From: Methylobacterium sp.
GTDB lineage: Bacteria; Pseudomonadota; Alphaproteobacteria; Rhizobiales; Beijerinckiaceae
NCBI RefSeq assembly: GCF_028290105.1
Contig: NZ_JAQGKL010000163.1
Location: 1-58,533, forward strand
Length of the DNA stretch: 58,533 nt
Direction of reading: 5' to 3'
Shown here: positions 47,660-56,852 of the stretch, one piece after another
Layout: every line of letters starts with the position of its first letter
Numbering within the stretch: position 1 is the first letter of the stretch
Translations under genes and position numbers: made by a program
Notes under the pieces: generated by a model
The model's input: only the letters and a program-made list of their open reading frames with translations
Database searches by the model: none
Told to the model about the DNA's origin: nothing

Positions 47660-47740
47660 CGACCCCCGTCCCACCTGCCCGTGCCCCGCCGCGTTGCGGC
47701 ATGCCCCCGCGAGGCATATCTTGTGTTTCACCGCAGTCCT

Positions 47741-47772
47741 GGCAATCGAAGATCCCCGGCAATCGAAGATCC
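47741..47772. repeat. Two 15-bp direct repeats in the dgt-erpA divergent region
   Basis: GGCAATCGAAGATCC occurs at 47741-47755 and 47758-47772, 17 bp period, 38 bp before the erpA start. It may be a regulator site for erpA or dgt or a small duplication; a third partial copy, GATCC, lies at about 47777. Confidence 0.7.
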
Positions 47773-47809
47773 GACGTGATCCAGATTTCCCGGGCGATCG
47801 ACGGATCTC

Positions 47810-48148
47810 ATGAGCATCACGATGGCCGACATCACCCTGACGCCCCGCGCCGCCAAGCGCATCAACGAGATCATGGGGGCGGAATCCCCCGGCGCCTCCC
47901 TGCGGATCAGCGTGAACGGCGGTGGCTGCTCGGGCTTCTCCTATGCCTTCGACATCGAGCGCGCCCGGGCCGCCGACGACATCGCGATCGAGCGCGACGG
48001 CGCCACCGTCCTCGTCGATCCGATGTCGCTCGAATACATGAGCGGCGCGACCATCGATTTCGTGAACGACCTGATCGGGCAGTCCTTCAAGATCGAGAAC
48101 CCCCAGGCCACCGCGTCCTGTGGCTGCGGAACCTCGTTCTCCCTGTGA
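47810..48148 (+). CDS. erpA: A-type iron-sulfur carrier (HesB/IscA/ErpA)
   Basis: A 112-residue carrier. The three cluster cysteines are in GGGCSGFSY and SCGCGTSFS. ErpA-type proteins deliver 4Fe-4S or 2Fe-2S clusters to target enzymes. The first ATG at 47810 ([18 protein letters not shown]) or a second one at 47822 could be the start. It faces dgt across a short divergent region with a direct repeat. IscA or SufA are equally possible names. Confidence 0.9.
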   Translation: MSITMADITLTPRAAKRINEIMGAESPGASLRISVNGGGCSGFSYAFDIERARAADDIAIERDGATVLVDPMSLEYMSGATIDFVNDLIGQSFKIENPQATASCGCGTSFSL

Positions 48149-48252
48149 GTCCCCAGCGCCCACGACCGCAGATTGCCTCGCGGGGGAAACTGCGGCACGG
48201 ATGAGCCCCTCGCCCCGACGGCGCCTTGAAGCCAGCGATCCCGGATAAGCCC

Positions 48253-50082
48253 ATGACCTGCTCGAAAGGCCGCCCCCTCCGCGCGTGGGCGACCGGCGCC
48301 TCGGCCTGCGTCCTCGTCCTCCTCGGCGCGGGCCTCGCCGCGCAGCCGCGCCCGGTGCGCGCCCAGGAGGCGGCCTCGGCGCTGCAGGACGTGACCCTGC
48401 AGGACGTGACCCTGGCCTTCGGCGAGACCGTGCTGCGGATGCCGCGCCTCACGGCGAGCGGCACCCGCCTCTCGAAGGATGAGCTCACCGCCCTGTTCAA
48501 GGCCGACCCCGGCGGTGCCAATCCCGGCCAGACCTGGCCGGCGCGCCTCGTCCGGTTGGATGCCGCGAGCCTCGTGATCCCCGAATTGCGGGTGGAGCGT
48601 ACCGGCCCGGCGGCATCGAGCCCGGTGGTGACCTATCGCGACGTGACGGCCCGGGATGTCCGCGCCGGGCGCATCGCCGAACTGACCTCCGCCGGTGCCT
48701 CGATCCTCGTCGAGGGCGGCCCGCAGAAGGGCACCGGCACCTATGGCCGCCTGCGGGCGACGGATCTCGATCTCGCCGTGCTGGCGCGCCTCTACGGCGA
48801 GCCCGGCGACGGCAGGAGCGCCCTGCAGCGGGTCTACGCCACGTTCTCGGTGGAGGATGTCGCCTATGTCGATGCGCGCGGTACCGCCGTGACCATCGCG
48901 CGGGTCGAGGGCCGCGATCTCAGCGGCCGCCAGATCCCCGCGACCTGGACCGGCGCGCTCCAGGCCTTCACGGGCGTCGACTACGAGAAGCTCGCCCCCG
49001 CCGAGCGTTCCCGCCTGATGAGCCTCGGCGCCGATCTCGCCGAGGCCTTCGCCGTCGGCACCCTGGAGGCCACCGGCCTCAGCGTGCAGGAGGCCAAGCC
49101 CCGCGATGCGTTCCGCCTCGCCGTCGCGCGCCTCTCGATGACGGGGGCCGGCGGCGCCCTGGAAGACATCACCTTCTCGGGGGTCGACGGCGCCAAGGCC
49201 CGCCTCGGCCGCCTCTCGCTCGACGGCTTCTCGCTCAGCCCCACCATCGCGGCCCTGCGCAAGCTCGCCGCCCTGACCGCGGAGCCCTCCGACGCCGACC
49301 TGCGCCTGCTGACGCCGGCCATCGGCGCCCTGGCCCTGAAGGATCTCAGCCTCGACCTGCCCGCCGAGCCGCAACGCCCGCGCGACCCGGCCGACAAGGC
49401 GGCCGCACCGATGCACGTGACCCTGCGCGACGGCGCGATGACCCTCGCCTCCCCGCGGGACGGGGTGCCGACCGCCGGGCGCGTCAGCCTGTCGGGCCTG
49501 ACCCTGCCCGCCTCGGCGGTGGAGGGCGTGCCCGGCCTCGGCTCGCTCGGCCTCTACGGCTACAGCGACCTCGACCTGACCCTGGTGGCGGACACCGCGT
49601 GGGACGAGGCGTCCAAGGAGCTGAAGCTGGGCGAGGTCTCCGTCTCGGGCAAGGACCTCGGCCGCGTGCGCATCAACGGCCTGCTCGGCGGCATCGGCCC
49701 GGAGGTGTTCAACCCGGATGTCGCCGTGTCGAGCTTCGCCATGCTGTCGGCCACCGCCAAGGCGATGGATCTCACCATCGAGAATGCCGGCCTGTTCGAC
49801 CGCTTCATCGCCGCGCAATCGAAGGTGCTCAGCCTCAAGCCCGAGGAACTGAAGCAGGAATACGTCACCGCGAGCGTGTTCGGCGTACCCGCGATTCTCG
49901 GCAACTCGGCGGGCGCCAAGGCGATCGGCGCGGCCATGGGGCAGTTCGTCACGAAGCCCGGCACGCTGTCGGTGAGCCTGCGCCCCAAGAACGGCACCGG
50001 CATCGGCATGCTGGAATTCGGCGCGGCCCCGACCCCGGCGGCCCTGTTCGAGCGGCTCGAGGTCAACGCCAAGGCCAACTAA
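48253..50082 (+). CDS. Large periplasmic protein of unknown function
   Basis: A 609-residue exported protein (signal peptide ending VRAQEAAS). It has no enzyme motif I recognise. It is built of repeated beta-strand segments that resemble AsmA-like or leucine-poor beta-helix repeats (for example [52 protein letters not shown]). A 15-bp tandem repeat in the gene gives [11 protein letters not shown] near the mature N-terminus. Start: ATG at 48253, though a TTG at 48226 extends the frame. It seems conserved in Methylobacterium from memory. A periplasmic structural or lipid-handling role is a guess. Confidence 0.65.
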   Translation: MTCSKGRPLRAWATGASACVLVLLGAGLAAQPRPVRAQEAASALQDVTLQDVTLAFGETVLRMPRLTASGTRLSKDELTALFKADPGGANPGQTWPARLVRLDAASLVIPELRVERTGPAASSPVVTYRDVTARDVRAGRIAELTSAGASILVEGGPQKGTGTYGRLRATDLDLAVLARLYGEPGDGRSALQRVYATFSVEDVAYVDARGTAVTIARVEGRDLSGRQIPATWTGALQAFTGVDYEKLAPAERSRLMSLGADLAEAFAVGTLEATGLSVQEAKPRDAFRLAVARLSMTGAGGALEDITFSGVDGAKARLGRLSLDGFSLSPTIAALRKLAALTAEPSDADLRLLTPAIGALALKDLSLDLPAEPQRPRDPADKAAAPMHVTLRDGAMTLASPRDGVPTAGRVSLSGLTLPASAVEGVPGLGSLGLYGYSDLDLTLVADTAWDEASKELKLGEVSVSGKDLGRVRINGLLGGIGPEVFNPDVAVSSFAMLSATAKAMDLTIENAGLFDRFIAAQSKVLSLKPEELKQEYVTASVFGVPAILGNSAGAKAIGAAMGQFVTKPGTLSVSLRPKNGTGIGMLEFGAAPTPAALFERLEVNAKAN

Positions 50083-50097
50083 GACCCGGGCGACCGA

Positions 50098-50814
50098 TCA
50101 CGCAGCCCGGCGGGCCGGCTCGGCGGCGGCCGCGACGCAGGCCCGCGCCAGGGCCTCGGTCGCGTCGAGGAGCATCGGACGGAGCGCTGCGACCCGCCCG
50201 GCGAGGGCGACCGGGATCTCGGTGCAGGCGAGCACCACCTGTCGGCACCCGGACGCGACGAGGGCCTCGGCCTGCGCCTGCAGCAGGCCTCTCGCCGCCC
50301 CGACGTCACCCGCCTTCACGAGGCGGATCGCCCGCATCACCGCCGCCTGGTCCTCCGGCGCCCGGCAGGTGAAGCCATGGGCCGCGAGGCGCTGCGGATA
50401 GATCCCCGCCCGCAGGGTTCCGTCCGTGGCGAGGAGGCCGATCGGCCCGCCCGCGATCCCCTTCATGGCCAAGGCCCCCGCCACCGCATCGACGATGTGC
50501 AGGATCGGTACGCCGGTCAGCGCCTGGAGCGCGCCGTGCCAGTGATGGGCGGTGTTGCAGGCAATCGCGATGCGGGTGACCCCCGCCGCCTCCAGCCGGC
50601 GCAGGGCGACCGTCAGGGCCGGCAGCGGGTCGGGACCCAGTCCGAGGATCGCCTGCGTGCGGTCGGGAATGCCGGGGGCCTGGGCCACCATCACGCCGAG
50701 ATGATCCTGGTCGCGCGCGGCGGGCGTCGCCTCCACGAGCTTCCTCAGGAAGTCCACCGTCGCCATCGGCCCCATGCCGCCGAGCACGCCCAGCACCTCG
50801 GTCCCCGTCATCAC
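50098..50814 (-). CDS. Aspartate/glutamate racemase family protein
   Basis: A 238-residue cofactor-independent racemase. The two catalytic Cys are in ACNTAHHWHG and LACTEIPVAL, and it starts LGVLGGMGPMATVDFL, typical of the YgeA-like aspartate racemases. Substrate (Asp, Glu, or another amino acid) is uncertain. It lies 72 bp downstream of a LysR gene on the same strand, which may control it or share its transcript. Confidence 0.9.
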   Translation of the reverse strand: MMTGTEVLGVLGGMGPMATVDFLRKLVEATPAARDQDHLGVMVAQAPGIPDRTQAILGLGPDPLPALTVALRRLEAAGVTRIAIACNTAHHWHGALQALTGVPILHIVDAVAGALAMKGIAGGPIGLLATDGTLRAGIYPQRLAAHGFTCRAPEDQAAVMRAIRLVKAGDVGAARGLLQAQAEALVASGCRQVVLACTEIPVALAGRVAALRPMLLDATEALARACVAAAAEPARRAA

Positions 50815-50886
50815 GCCTGCTCCGCTTCTGCTGAGCGCAGGGATGCGCCGAGCCGCCGGGCAAGGCCAATGCCGTGTCGGAACGCC

Positions 50887-51783
50887 CTATGCGGGTTCGG
50901 AATACCTGTGTTCCGCCGCCGACCAGATCGCCGCGACGGCCGCGCACGCCCTCGGGCCGTGCGCCTTGGCGCCGTTGCGATAGAGCCGGATCTCCAGGGG
51001 CAGGTCCGGTCCGGCGCCGACGAGGCGGCCCTCGGCGAGTTCGCGGGCGACGAGGCTGCGCGGCACGAAGGCGAGGCCGTGACCTTCGAGCGCCATGCAT
51101 TTCAGCGCCTCCGCCATCGGGTTGGCATGGGCCACCGGCCCCGCGGCCAAGCCGTGCTCCCCTTGCGCGAACAGGCTGACGCGCCCGAGGAAGGAATCGC
51201 GTCCGTAGGCCAGTCGCGGCAGCGGCCGTCCGTCCTCCGGAGGGACGAGGTCCGGGCTGTGGACCGGCACCAGCGCATCCGTGCCCACCGTGCGATGCGG
51301 ATAGAGGTCCGGATCGAGGGGAATGGGCACGCTGGGGTGATGGAAGGTCAGCAGGAAGTCGGATCCGCCCTCCACCAAAGCCTGCAGGCAATCGTGGAAA
51401 TCGTCGGGCAGAAGCCGCGTGCTGATCGGTCCGGTGCGCCTGGCGATGTCTCGGAACCAGCCCGGAAAGAACGTCAGCGCCAGGGTGTGCAGCCCGGCGA
51501 TGCGCACCAGGGGTTCGGCGGATTCGAGCCCCGAGCGCAGGTCGGCCCGGGCGCCGAGCAGGACGCGCACGCTCTCCTCGGCGGTGTCGCGGAAGCGGCG
51601 GCCTTCCGGGGTCAGGGTGGTGGGGTAGGTGCTGCGGTCGACGAGGTCGACGCCGAGCCAGAGTTCCAGCGCGCGGATGCGCCGGCTGAAGGCCGATTGG
51701 GTGACGTGGCGCGCCTCCGCCGAGCGGGAGAAGCTGCGGGTGCGGGCCAGGCTGAGGAAATCCTCCAGCCACTTCAGTTCCAC
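50887..51783 (-). CDS. LysR-family transcriptional regulator
   Basis: A 298-residue regulator. The N-terminal winged HTH is MELKWLEDFLSLARTRSFSR and SAEARHVTQSAFSRRIRALE, followed by RSTYPTTLTPEGRRF. The C-terminal ligand domain is standard length. It follows rnd by 19 bp and precedes the racemase gene, all on the minus strand. In LysR systems the target is often divergent, but there is no divergent gene here, so it probably controls the racemase or distant genes. Confidence 0.92.
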   Translation of the reverse strand: MELKWLEDFLSLARTRSFSRSAEARHVTQSAFSRRIRALELWLGVDLVDRSTYPTTLTPEGRRFRDTAEESVRVLLGARADLRSGLESAEPLVRIAGLHTLALTFFPGWFRDIARRTGPISTRLLPDDFHDCLQALVEGGSDFLLTFHHPSVPIPLDPDLYPHRTVGTDALVPVHSPDLVPPEDGRPLPRLAYGRDSFLGRVSLFAQGEHGLAAGPVAHANPMAEALKCMALEGHGLAFVPRSLVARELAEGRLVGAGPDLPLEIRLYRNGAKAHGPRACAAVAAIWSAAEHRYSEPA

Positions 51784-51802
51784 GGCCGTCCTCCGCGCCG
51801 GA

Positions 51803-52954
51803 TCAGGCCAGTTCGCGCACCACCACCCGGCCGCGCTCGGCCGAGAGCGCCAGGCGGCCGCTCTTCAGGGCCAGCGCCTTCTCGCCGAACAGGGCCCGGC
51901 GCCAGCCGTGCAGCACGGCCACGTCGGCGTCGTCGTCCTCCGCGATGGCTTCGAGGTCGTCCACCGTGGCGATGATCTTCGGGGCCACCCCTTCGGTCTC
52001 GCAGACCGCTTTCAGCAAGACCTTGAGAAGTTCGACCAGCGCCCCGTTGCCGCCCCGGCTGCGGGCGCGCTCCGGCAGCGCGATGTCGGAGAGGTCGCGG
52101 GCAAAGCCCCGCTCCACCGCCGCCAGGATGTCGGTGCCCGTGCGCGAGCGCTCGAACCCGGCCGGGATCGAGCGCAGGCGGCCCAGGGCCTCGACGTTGC
52201 GCGGGGCCGAGGTCGCGACGTCGATCACCGCCTCGTCCTTGAGGATGCGCCCGCGCGGGACGTTGCGGCTCTGCGCCTCGCGCTCGCGCCAGGCGGCGAC
52301 CTCCATCAGCACGGCGATCTCGCGGGGCTTCCTCATCCGCCCCGACAGGCGCCGCCAGGCCGAGCCCGGATCGGCCTTGTAGGTCTCCGGCGAGGTGAGC
52401 ACGCTCATCTCCTCGTCGAGCCACTCGCCGCGATCGGTGGCGAGGAGCTGGCCCGCCAGGACCTCGTAGACCTTCACGAGGTGCGTCACGTCGGACAGTG
52501 CGTAGGTCAGCTGCGCATCCGAGAGGGGGCGGCGCGACCAATCGGTAAAGCGCGAGGACTTGTCGACCTTGGCCTTGGCGACATCGTTGACTAGCTGCTC
52601 GTAGGAGACCGAGTCGCCGTAGCCGCAGACCATGGCGGCGACCTGGGTGTCGAAGAACGGCTGCGGCAGCAGGCCGCCGAGGAGCCAGATGATCTCCAGG
52701 TCCTGGCGGGCCGAATGGAACACCTTAACCACGCCCTCGTCGGCCATCAGCGCGAAGAACGGCGCGAGGTCGAGGCCCGGCGCCAGGGGGTCGACGAGCA
52801 CGCCCGACCCGTCCGGCGCCGCCATCTGGATGAGGCAGAGCTTGGGATAATAGGTCGTCTCGCGCATGAACTCCGTGTCGACGGTCACGAAGGGATGCGC
52901 GGAGAGGTGGGTGCAGGCCTCGGCCAAGCCCGCTGTGGTGGTGATCAGATCCAT
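51803..52954 (-). CDS. rnd: Ribonuclease D
   Basis: A 383-residue 3'-5' exoribonuclease that trims tRNA 3' ends. The DEDD residues are seen in [23 protein letters not shown] (with Asp), [14 protein letters not shown], and [18 protein letters not shown] domains follow. Length is typical (about 380). The C-terminus also holds [17 protein letters not shown]. Starts at 52954 ([13 protein letters not shown]). Upstream is a WYL-like gene on the same strand, with 117 bp between. Confidence 0.93.
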   Translation of the reverse strand: MDLITTTAGLAEACTHLSAHPFVTVDTEFMRETTYYPKLCLIQMAAPDGSGVLVDPLAPGLDLAPFFALMADEGVVKVFHSARQDLEIIWLLGGLLPQPFFDTQVAAMVCGYGDSVSYEQLVNDVAKAKVDKSSRFTDWSRRPLSDAQLTYALSDVTHLVKVYEVLAGQLLATDRGEWLDEEMSVLTSPETYKADPGSAWRRLSGRMRKPREIAVLMEVAAWREREAQSRNVPRGRILKDEAVIDVATSAPRNVEALGRLRSIPAGFERSRTGTDILAAVERGFARDLSDIALPERARSRGGNGALVELLKVLLKAVCETEGVAPKIIATVDDLEAIAEDDDADVAVLHGWRRALFGEKALALKSGRLALSAERGRVVVRELA

Positions 52955-53071
52955 GAATCGGCTATACCGAAGGTTCTCGCCTCAGGCGAGGGACGCAGCC
53001 GTACCTTGCGAGAAAACTCGGTCCGGGATTTCGCACCTGTGCCGAAAACTCCACGGACACTGGCGTAACCT

Positions 53072-53509
53072 TCAGGCCGCCACCGGGCCCGGATTCAGCG
53101 GCCGCTTGCGGGCGGTCTGAACCAGTGACCGTCGCAGGGCGACGCGCTCCCGGCGCTGGACCTGCGCGCGGGCGAGCAGCCAGTCGAGAATTCCGGCCTC
53201 GATCCGCGTGGCGCTGGCCGGATCGGTGAGCCGGCGGATGCGGTCGGCGCGAAAGCCCCGGTAGCCGCTGCGGTTCCGGTCGATGCCCCCGAGCAGGGTG
53301 CGGCCCGGGCCGAGCTTCAGTTCGCGCGCCTCCACCCGCCGGGTGCTCCAGATCCCGCGCGAATCCTCGTAGACGATCTCGAACGTGCCCTCGAGGGGCA
53401 GGACGTGCCATTGGCCCTCCTGCCGCTCGCTCGCCTCGGGCGCGCCGGCGGGCATGGCAGCCTCCTGCCCCGCCTGCCTCAGAATCTCGAAAAACGCGTT
53501 GGAATTCAT
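53072..53509 (-). CDS. Small WYL-like domain protein
   Basis: A 145-residue protein. Central part, [21 protein letters not shown] then [18 protein letters not shown], is similar to the C-terminal core of WYL domains, which bind nucleotides or single-stranded DNA in regulators. There is no HTH, so it is a stand-alone domain. The C-terminal tail is basic ([20 protein letters not shown]). The ATG at 53509 gives [12 protein letters not shown]. Divergent to aspS across 163 bp. Function is inferred from similarity only. Confidence 0.6.
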   Translation of the reverse strand: MNSNAFFEILRQAGQEAAMPAGAPEASERQEGQWHVLPLEGTFEIVYEDSRGIWSTRRVEARELKLGPGRTLLGGIDRNRSGYRGFRADRIRRLTDPASATRIEAGILDWLLARAQVQRRERVALRRSLVQTARKRPLNPGPVAA

Positions 53510-53672
53510 AGACCTGATATGGGGATGCGCGGGCGATTCCGAAAGGGTTTCGGGGCCGTTCGAGGAGGCTCGGACCGCCTGCCCCACGCCCTTTCCGCTC
53601 CCTTCCCCACGGCCATCCAGCTTGACTTCGCACCCCCCGCGTGAATGGTGCGCCGCTCAATCCCAAGAGCCC

Positions 53673-55505
53673 ATGATGCACCAGCCCGCCATGCACCGTT
53701 ATCGGACCCATACCTGCGGGGCGCTCCGCCCGTCCGATGTCGGCGAGAGCGTCCGCCTCTCCGGCTGGTGCCACCGCATCCGCGACCATGGCGGCGTGCT
53801 GTTCATCGACCTGCGCGACCATTACGGCCTGACGCAATGCGTGGTGGATTCGGATTCCAAGGCCTTCCAGGCCGCCAACGCGGCGCGCTCGGAATGGGTC
53901 ATCCGCATCGATGGCCGGGTGCGCACGCGCCCCGCCGGCACCGAGAACCCGGACCTGCCCACCGGCACCCTGGAGGTCTATATCGACGACCTCGAAGTGC
54001 TGGGCCCGGCCGGCGAATTGCCGATGCCGGTCTTCGGCGACCACGATTACCCGGAAGAGACGCGCCTCAAGTACCGCTTCCTCGACCTGCGTCGCGAGAA
54101 GCTGCACGCCAACATCATGAAGCGCGGCGCGATCATCGACAGCCTGCGTCGGCGCATGCGCGACGGCGGCTTCTTCGAGTTCCAGACGCCGATCCTCACC
54201 GCCTCCTCGCCGGAGGGCGCGCGCGACTATCTGGTGCCGTCCCGCGTGCATCCGGGGAAATTCTACGCGCTGCCGCAGGCGCCCCAGCAGTTCAAGCAGC
54301 TCACCATGATCGCGGGCTTCGACCGCTACTTCCAGATCGCGCCGTGTTTTCGCGACGAGGATGCGCGGGCCGACCGCTCCCCGGGCGAGTTCTACCAACT
54401 CGACATCGAGATGAGCTTCGTCACCCAGGAGGACGTGTTCCAGGCGGTGGAGCCGGTGCTGCGCTCGGTCTTCGAGGAATTCGCCGAGGGCAAGCGCGTC
54501 ACCGGCACCTTCCCGCGCATCCCCTATGCCGAGGCGATGCTGAAATACGGCGTCGACAAGCCGGACCTGCGCAACCCGCTCGTCATCGCGGACGTGACGC
54601 AGGAATTCGCCCGCGAGGACGTGGCGTTCAAGGCCTTCAAGGGCGTGATCGCGTCCGGCGGCGTGGTCCGGGCGATTCCCGCCACGGGGGCGGCGACCCA
54701 GCCGCGCTCGTTCTTCGACAAGCTCAACGATTTCGCCCGCTCCGAGGGCGCGCCGGGCCTCGGCTACATCATCTTCGAGGACGATGCCGGCACGCTCACC
54801 GGCAAGGGTCCGATCGCCAAGTTCATCCCGGCCGAGGTCCAGGCCGCGATCGCCGCCAAGACCGGCACCAAGGCGGGCGACGCCGTGTTCTTCTCCGCCG
54901 GCACCGAGGCCAAGGCGGCGGCGCTCGCCGGCAAGGCCCGCATCCGCATCGGCGACGAGCTGAACCTGTCGGACAAGGACCAGTACGCCTTCTGCTGGAT
55001 CACCGACTTCCCGATGTACGAGTGGAACGAGGACGAGAAGCGGATCGACTTCTCGCACAACCCGTTCTCGATGCCGAACTTCGACCGCGAGGCGTTCCTC
55101 GCCCTCGATCCCGCGGACGCCGAGACCATCCTGAACATCAAGGCGTTCCAGTACGACATCGTCTGCAACGGCACCGAACTGTCCTCGGGCGCGATCCGCA
55201 ACCATCGCCCCGACGTGATGGAGAAGGCCTTCGGCATCGCCGGCTACGGCGTCGAGGTGCTGGAGGAGAAGTTCGGCGGCATGCTGAACGCCCTCAAGCT
55301 CGGCGCCCCCCCGCACGGCGGCATCGCGCCGGGCATCGACCGCATCGTCATGCTGCTCTGCGGCGAGCAGAACCTGCGCGAGGTGGTGCTGTTCCCCATG
55401 AACCAGCGCGCCGAGGACCTGATGATGGGCGCGCCCGCCGAGGCGACGCCGAAGCAGTTGCGCGAGCTCCACATCCGCCTCAACCTGCCCGAGAAGGGCG
55501 CCTGA
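53673..55505 (+). CDS. aspS: Aspartyl-tRNA synthetase (bacterial type)
   Basis: A 610-residue class IIb synthetase. N-terminal OB-fold ([20 protein letters not shown]), class II core with motif 2 ([10 protein letters not shown] and QLDIEMSF), the bacterial-type GAD insertion domain (about 290-430), and motif 3 ([14 protein letters not shown]). In many alphaproteobacteria lacking AsnRS this enzyme also charges tRNA-Asn (non-discriminating); I cannot tell here. Starts at 53673 or 53691 are plausible; MHRYRTHTC at 53691 is close to the usual N-terminus. A small gene overlaps the stop codon. Confidence 0.96.
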   Translation: MMHQPAMHRYRTHTCGALRPSDVGESVRLSGWCHRIRDHGGVLFIDLRDHYGLTQCVVDSDSKAFQAANAARSEWVIRIDGRVRTRPAGTENPDLPTGTLEVYIDDLEVLGPAGELPMPVFGDHDYPEETRLKYRFLDLRREKLHANIMKRGAIIDSLRRRMRDGGFFEFQTPILTASSPEGARDYLVPSRVHPGKFYALPQAPQQFKQLTMIAGFDRYFQIAPCFRDEDARADRSPGEFYQLDIEMSFVTQEDVFQAVEPVLRSVFEEFAEGKRVTGTFPRIPYAEAMLKYGVDKPDLRNPLVIADVTQEFAREDVAFKAFKGVIASGGVVRAIPATGAATQPRSFFDKLNDFARSEGAPGLGYIIFEDDAGTLTGKGPIAKFIPAEVQAAIAAKTGTKAGDAVFFSAGTEAKAAALAGKARIRIGDELNLSDKDQYAFCWITDFPMYEWNEDEKRIDFSHNPFSMPNFDREAFLALDPADAETILNIKAFQYDIVCNGTELSSGAIRNHRPDVMEKAFGIAGYGVEVLEEKFGGMLNALKLGAPPHGGIAPGIDRIVMLLCGEQNLREVVLFPMNQRAEDLMMGAPAEATPKQLRELHIRLNLPEKGA

Positions 55506-55843
55506 GCGGCGCCCTCCGCCCCGCCGAGGCCCTGGCCCGCGCCGTCGCGATCCTGACGGCGCAGGGCTTCGCGGTGGTCGCTCGCAACACGCGGGGCGAC
55601 AGCGTCTACCTGAAGCCAGAGGGCTGCGCCTTCGCCCTGCGGGTCTCCAACCACGCCCGCACCCCGAAGCAGCGCAAGAACCACCCCGACGCCATCACCA
55701 GCCTCGTCCTGCGCGATCCGACTTCGGAGACGGCGTTGGCGGAGGCGGTCGCCGTGGCGCTGCGGAATTTTTCCGGCGAGCGGGTGAAGCGGGAGCGCGG
55801 GGCCGATGGAGGCGTGGCGGGAGGCAGGGACCCGGGGCTCTGA
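55502..55843 (+). CDS. Small protein overlapping the end of aspS (unknown)
   Basis: An open frame of about 113 residues whose 5' end reaches into aspS. It has [41 protein letters not shown], and [22 protein letters not shown], with alternating beta and alpha character. No normal ATG exists in frame; the candidates are CTG at 55502 or GTG at 55574. The sequence looks protein-like, unlike most shadow frames, so a coupled gene is likely. I do not recognise the family. Confidence 0.5.
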   Translation: MSGALRPAEALARAVAILTAQGFAVVARNTRGDSVYLKPEGCAFALRVSNHARTPKQRKNHPDAITSLVLRDPTSETALAEAVAVALRNFSGERVKRERGADGGVAGGRDPGL

Positions 55844-56209
55844 ATATCGAGCACCATTGGGTTTTTATTGATATGTTCGAGGTTCCGCGGAAGACATAGG
55901 CCGGGCGCTCGATCCGCAAGGAGGCCTGCCCATGTCGCCCTCAGGCCGCCAGAGCGCGAAGTTCCTCATGGCCAGCGTTTCATCATCATGGGCATGAGAT
56001 CGAACCCATGACGACCGCCCGCCAGGCGCGAACAATCTTCCGTCCCCTGGACGGCCGCCAAGCCGACTTCGCTTATACCGGCGGGCGCGAACTCTGGCTC
56101 ACGCCAGTTCATCACACGGTGTCGCGCGTCTTCGTGGATCGCTCGTACGAGCGGGACGTCTTCCGGATCGGGTGGGCGATCCTGCCGACCTCCGTGTCGG
56201 CGTGAGCCT
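55844..56209. other. Intergenic region after the aspS unit
   Basis: About 365 bp. It includes an AT-rich patch at 55855-55880. A 65-codon frame at 56008-56205 exists on the plus strand but has no conserved features or good ribosome site. I do not annotate a gene here. Confidence 0.4.
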
Positions 56210-56464
56210 TCAGCTCTCGGCCGGAGCGTCGTCGCGAAAGTAGGGCTCCACGGGGCCCTTGAGCTTCACGGTCATCGGGTTGCCGGCGCGGTCCAGGGTC
56301 TTGCCGGCCGAGAGGCGGACCCAGCCTTCGCTGACGCAGTATTCCTCGACATTGGTCTTCTCGACGCCCTTGAAGCGGATGCCGATGCCGCGCTCCAGCA
56401 TCTTCTCGTCGTAGAACGGACTGCCGGGATTCACGGCGAGGCGGTCGGGGGGCGTGTCGGACAT
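56210..56464 (-). CDS. DUF3297 family protein
   Basis: An 84-residue small soluble protein. It matches the alphaproteobacterial DUF3297 family by PPDRLAVNPGSPFYDE, LERGIGIRFKGVEKTNVEEYC, and AGKTLDRAGNPMTVKLKGPV. The family has no known function; members are short, often near housekeeping genes. It starts at 56464 and is convergent with no gene in the gap. Confidence 0.88.
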   Translation of the reverse strand: MSDTPPDRLAVNPGSPFYDEKMLERGIGIRFKGVEKTNVEEYCVSEGWVRLSAGKTLDRAGNPMTVKLKGPVEPYFRDDAPAES

Positions 56465-56852
56465 CGTCGCGGACCTTGGATCGTGTCAAGTCGTGCGGGT
56501 GGGGTTTCGAGCAGAAGCCGGTACGGGATTCGGCGCGAGGCCGCAACGCCGGCTCAGCGCTACGGGGTTTTCAGGAACGCAATCCGGCCCGCGATGGAAC
56601 AAAACCCCCCGATCGTCAGCGTCGGGCCGGGGTCGGGGCGCGACAGCGGCGGCGAGCCGTAGGAGTTTGTGCCGATGGGGAAACCGGCCCGGAGAGCGGG
56701 CGGGCGCGGTCGATCCGGGTCTCTGCGCGGGTTTCCGCGCGCGGGTTGCGCCCATGGGGCAGCCGGTGCAACAGGGGCCCCCACAAACATCCCGCCGATG
56801 ATGGGAGACGTGCTCCGCGGCCCGGACGCGCGCAATCCTGAGGAGGACGACC
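56465..56852. other. Leader region of maeB
   Basis: About 390 bp without a supported gene. Inverted repeat GCGCGG-GTTT-CCGCGC at 56725-56740 could form a hairpin in the maeB leader. AGGAGGA at 56841-56847 is the maeB ribosome site. Confidence 0.5.

Noticed and set aside
56008-56205. 65-residue plus-strand open frame
   Set aside because: No conserved features, no clear ribosome site, and the sequence partly continues as a frame on the other strand.
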